From Saccharicrinis sp041595375 (GTDB lineage: Bacteria; Bacteroidota; Bacteroidia; Bacteroidales; Marinilabiliaceae), in NCBI GenBank assembly GCA_041595375.1, contig JBFHKL010000171.1, positions 1 to 9,159 on the forward strand: a DNA stretch of 9,159 bases, in the 5' to 3' direction. Both the position numbers and the translations under genes were made by a program. The notes beneath the pieces were generated by a model. The model made no database searches. It was given only the letters and a program-made list of their open reading frames with translations, and was not told where the DNA came from. Shown piece after piece: positions 6,668-9,159 of this stretch; position 1 is the first letter of the stretch; each line of letters begins with the position of its first letter.

Positions 6668-9159
6668 ATGAAAATAACGATAAAATACAAAAATCTACAT
6701 CTCCTTATATTATTTATAGGTATTCTTTTTAACGCTATGGCACAACAGCACAACAGAGTTAAGCAATCGATAAATGAAGACTGGAAATATTTCAGGGACA
6801 CTATTGAGCAGGCCCATAGCGAAGATTTTAACGATTCAAGCTGGCAGACCATTACCCTACCCCACACCTGGAATAAATTAGATGCCATTGACGAAGTAAA
6901 AGGCTATGACCGAAAAGTATGTTGGTATAGAAAGACAGTATACATCTCAAAAGAAAATGCAAAAAAACATAGCTATCTATTTTTTGAAGGTGTTAATCAA
7001 ATAGCCGATGTATATGTAAATGGTCAATATGTAGGTAGGCACCAAGGCGGATATACGCAGTTCAATTTTGAAATTACCTCCGTGATCAAGTACAATCAAA
7101 AAAACATCATTGCCCTTAAAGTGGATAATCGCCATAACGCCGATATCCCTCCTTTATCGGCAGACTTTACTTTCTGGGGAGGTATCTACCGCGATGTATA
7201 TTTGGTACACACCTACGATCTTCATTTCGATAATAGTCACTATGCCTCATCGGGAGTATATATCACAACGCCTGATGTATCTAAAGAAAAGGCGACAATT
7301 AAAATACGTAGCTCAATAACAAATGAAGCAGCGACAAAAAACAAGGTAAACATCTGTTATACAATCAATAATAACTTTGGAGAACCTATTTTCACCACCA
7401 ACAAAAAAATAGCCATTGACAAACAGGCTAGTGAACAAATAGTCAGTGATGATATTGAAATAAAAGCACCAAACTTATGGTCACCTCAAAATCCATATTT
7501 GTACACAGTAAGCACTCAAATTAAAGATATAGAAACAGGTGAAATATGGGATGAAGTTATCCAGCCATTAGGCTTACGATGGTTTGAATTTAAGGCTGAA
7601 GAAGGCTTCTTTATCAATGGAGAACATTTAAAACTAATAGGAACCAATCGCCATCAGGACTATTTAAAAATGGGAAATGCTCTACCCGACGAGATGCATA
7701 TTCGCGATGTGAAATTAGTAAAAGAAATGGGAGGTAATTTCCTTCGTATATCCCACTATCCGCAAGATCCAACTGTACTTGAAATGTGCGATAAGCTTGG
7801 TATATTAACAAGCATTGAAATTCCCATCGTAGATAAAATTACCGAATCTCAGGCATTTACAGATAACTGCATTCATATGGCTAAAGAAATGGTCTATCAA
7901 AATTTTAATCATCCCTCGGTTATTATCTGGGCGTATATGAATGAAGTATTGTTACGACCTCCTTTTAAACAGGACGAACAACGTCACGCTGTTTATGTGA
8001 AAAACGTAACTGCATTGGCCCAACAAATTGAAGATACTATTCGAAAAGCAGATCCTTCACGTTATACCATGATCCCTAACCATGGGGCTTTCGACAGGTA
8101 TAATGATGCCAAACTAACCCAAATACCCATGGTAGTAGGCTGGAACCTGTATCAAGGATGGTATGGAGGTGAATTTCCCGATTTTGATAAATATCTGGAT
8201 AAGCACAAAGCTGAGTTACCAACAAAACCGATGATTGTTACCGAATATGGCGCAGATGTACACTCTCGCTTACATTCATTTGAACCAGAACGATTTGACT
8301 ACACTGTAGAATATGGAAATCGGTATCACGAGCATTATTTAAAAGCCATTATGGAACGTCCTTTCGTTGCAGGTGCTACTATCTGGAATCTGGCCGATTT
8401 CTATTCTGCCGGCAGAGGGAATGCCAGACCTACCGTTAACTGTAAAGGAATTGTAGGCTTAGATAGGGAATTAAAAGACAACTATTTACTTTATAAAGCG
8501 CTATTGCATCAGAATCCGGTTGTAGAGCTGGCACAAAAAGAATGGAAAATACGGGGAGGCATAGGCGCTGAAACAAGCAACCAATGCACACAAGCTGTTT
8601 ATGTGTATTCTAACACCAACAAAGTAGAGCTTTTCCTCAATGGCCAAAGCATGGGCGTACAAGCTGTAAAGGATTACAAAGCGGCTTGGAGTGTCCCTTT
8701 TGTCAACGGAGAAAACATACTGGAAGCAGTAAGTATGGTGGACGGTAAAACCTATAGCGACAAAAATATAATCGACTTTAGAATGACACCCGATAACTTA
8801 AAAAGCAAAACGCTTCCTTTTACCGAAGTAAATATTTTGTTAGGATCGAAACGATATTTTGAAGACAAATTACTAGATCTTGTTTGGATACCTGAACAAG
8901 CTTACCATCAGGGTAGTTGGGGATATATTGGAGGTTCATCCTACCGCAGCAAAACAAAGTATGGCAGTTTTCCTTGTGCAGATATGGATATTAAAGGAAC
9001 AGATACCGACCCTGTTTTTCAGTCGCAGCGAGTGGGACTCACAGCCTTTAAAATGGATGTTCCCGATGGAAGATATACCCTTTCGTTATTATGGGCTGAA
9101 TTAGTCTCGGATAGAGAACATGAGAAATTAGCCTATAATTTAGGTGATGAAAAAATACA
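6668..9159 (+). CDS. GH2 glycosidase (beta-galactosidase-like) with C-terminal malectin-like domain, 3'-truncated by window edge
   Basis: Exported GH2 hydrolase; 830 codons are present and the frame is open to the last base, so the stop lies beyond the window. The ATG at 6668 begins a signal peptide (LLILFIGILFNAMA|QQ, cut near residue 25). Domains: N-terminal jelly-roll sugar-binding domain (about 30-182) with LPHTWN, VYVNGQYVG and FWGGIYRDV (169-177); an Ig-like sandwich (about 185-300) ending LWSPQNPYLY; a TIM barrel (about 310-605) with GTNRHQD, LRISHYPQ, HPSVIIWAYMNE (acid/base Glu426) and MIVTEYGA (nucleophile Glu526); an Ig-like C-terminal domain (about 620-705, VELFLNGQSMG; DUF4982-like); and a malectin-like carbohydrate-binding domain from about 718 (VNILLGS, YHQGSWGYIGG, DIKGTDTDPVFQSQRVG, YTLSLLWAE). 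Both catalytic Glu residues are intact. GH2 covers beta-galactosidases, glucuronidases, mannosidases and others; the HYPQ/YMNE context suits beta-galactosidase-like marine enzymes, but the substrate is unproven. It lies 128 nt after the esterase gene, same strand. Confidence 0.93.
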   Translation, partial: MKITIKYKNLHLLILFIGILFNAMAQQHNRVKQSINEDWKYFRDTIEQAHSEDFNDSSWQTITLPHTWNKLDAIDEVKGYDRKVCWYRKTVYISKENAKKHSYLFFEGVNQIADVYVNGQYVGRHQGGYTQFNFEITSVIKYNQKNIIALKVDNRHNADIPPLSADFTFWGGIYRDVYLVHTYDLHFDNSHYASSGVYITTPDVSKEKATIKIRSSITNEAATKNKVNICYTINNNFGEPIFTTNKKIAIDKQASEQIVSDDIEIKAPNLWSPQNPYLYTVSTQIKDIETGEIWDEVIQPLGLRWFEFKAEEGFFINGEHLKLIGTNRHQDYLKMGNALPDEMHIRDVKLVKEMGGNFLRISHYPQDPTVLEMCDKLGILTSIEIPIVDKITESQAFTDNCIHMAKEMVYQNFNHPSVIIWAYMNEVLLRPPFKQDEQRHAVYVKNVTALAQQIEDTIRKADPSRYTMIPNHGAFDRYNDAKLTQIPMVVGWNLYQGWYGGEFPDFDKYLDKHKAELPTKPMIVTEYGADVHSRLHSFEPERFDYTVEYGNRYHEHYLKAIMERPFVAGATIWNLADFYSAGRGNARPTVNCKGIVGLDRELKDNYLLYKALLHQNPVVELAQKEWKIRGGIGAETSNQCTQAVYVYSNTNKVELFLNGQSMGVQAVKDYKAAWSVPFVNGENILEAVSMVDGKTYSDKNIIDFRMTPDNLKSKTLPFTEVNILLGSKRYFEDKLLDLVWIPEQAYHQGSWGYIGGSSYRSKTKYGSFPCADMDIKGTDTDPVFQSQRVGLTAFKMDVPDGRYTLSLLWAELVSDREHEKLAYNLGDEKI

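Noticed and set aside
6655..6888. Minus-strand 77-codon ORF
   Set aside because: Antisense to the signal peptide and N-terminal domain of GH2; Cys/Ile-rich translation without any motif.
7110..7319. Short plus-strand ORF (69 codons), and similar ones at 7614-7811 (minus) and 8880-9104 (plus)
   Set aside because: All lie within the continuous GH2 reading frame, which I translated through to the window end without a stop.
1..9159. CRISPR array, tRNA/rRNA, insertion sequence or toxin-antitoxin pair
   Set aside because: No regularly spaced direct repeats, cloverleaf-like segments, transposase motifs or small paired genes were found; the coding content is all PUL-type enzymes.

Overview
The window is AT-rich and looks like part of a polysaccharide utilization locus (PUL) from a marine-type member of the Bacteroidota. 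The evidence is two formylglycine-type sulfatases of different subfamilies, a clan GH-A glycosidase related to agarases, a parallel beta-helix protein, an SGNH/SASA carbohydrate esterase and a GH2 glycosidase, all exported and all on the plus strand. Gene starts have no obvious Shine-Dalgarno sequence, which is normal in this phylum. Genus and family cannot be read from the sequence. No SusC/SusD pair, regulator, tRNA, mobile gene or CRISPR array is present.

Layout: (1) 3-803, the C-terminal part of a sulfatase that begins upstream. (2) 804-978, a non-coding gap holding a long interrupted inverted repeat (812-939). (3) 979-2418, a lipoprotein GH50-like glycosidase. (4) 2463-4061, a lipoprotein sulfatase resembling the iduronate-2-sulfatase (S1_7-like) group. 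(5) 4062-4127, a purine-rich degenerate repeat spacer. (6) 4128-5759, a secreted parallel beta-helix protein of unassigned activity. (7) 5766-6539, a SASA-type esterase 6 nt downstream of it. (8) 6540-6667, a spacer with two overlapping small hairpins. (9) 6668 to the end of the window, a GH2 glycosidase with a C-terminal malectin-like domain. Its frame is open for 830 codons and runs off the edge.

Working model (inference): the products act together on a sulfated, probably O-acetylated, galactose-containing marine polysaccharide such as an agar, porphyran or carrageenan type. The two sulfatases remove different sulfate esters, the SASA esterase removes acyl groups, the GH50-like enzyme and the beta-helix protein cut the backbone or side chains, and GH2 removes terminal beta-linked sugars. 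The substrate is not proven by the sequence. The parts least explained by known families are the beta-helix protein, the unusually short GH50-like enzyme and the structured 804-978 spacer.
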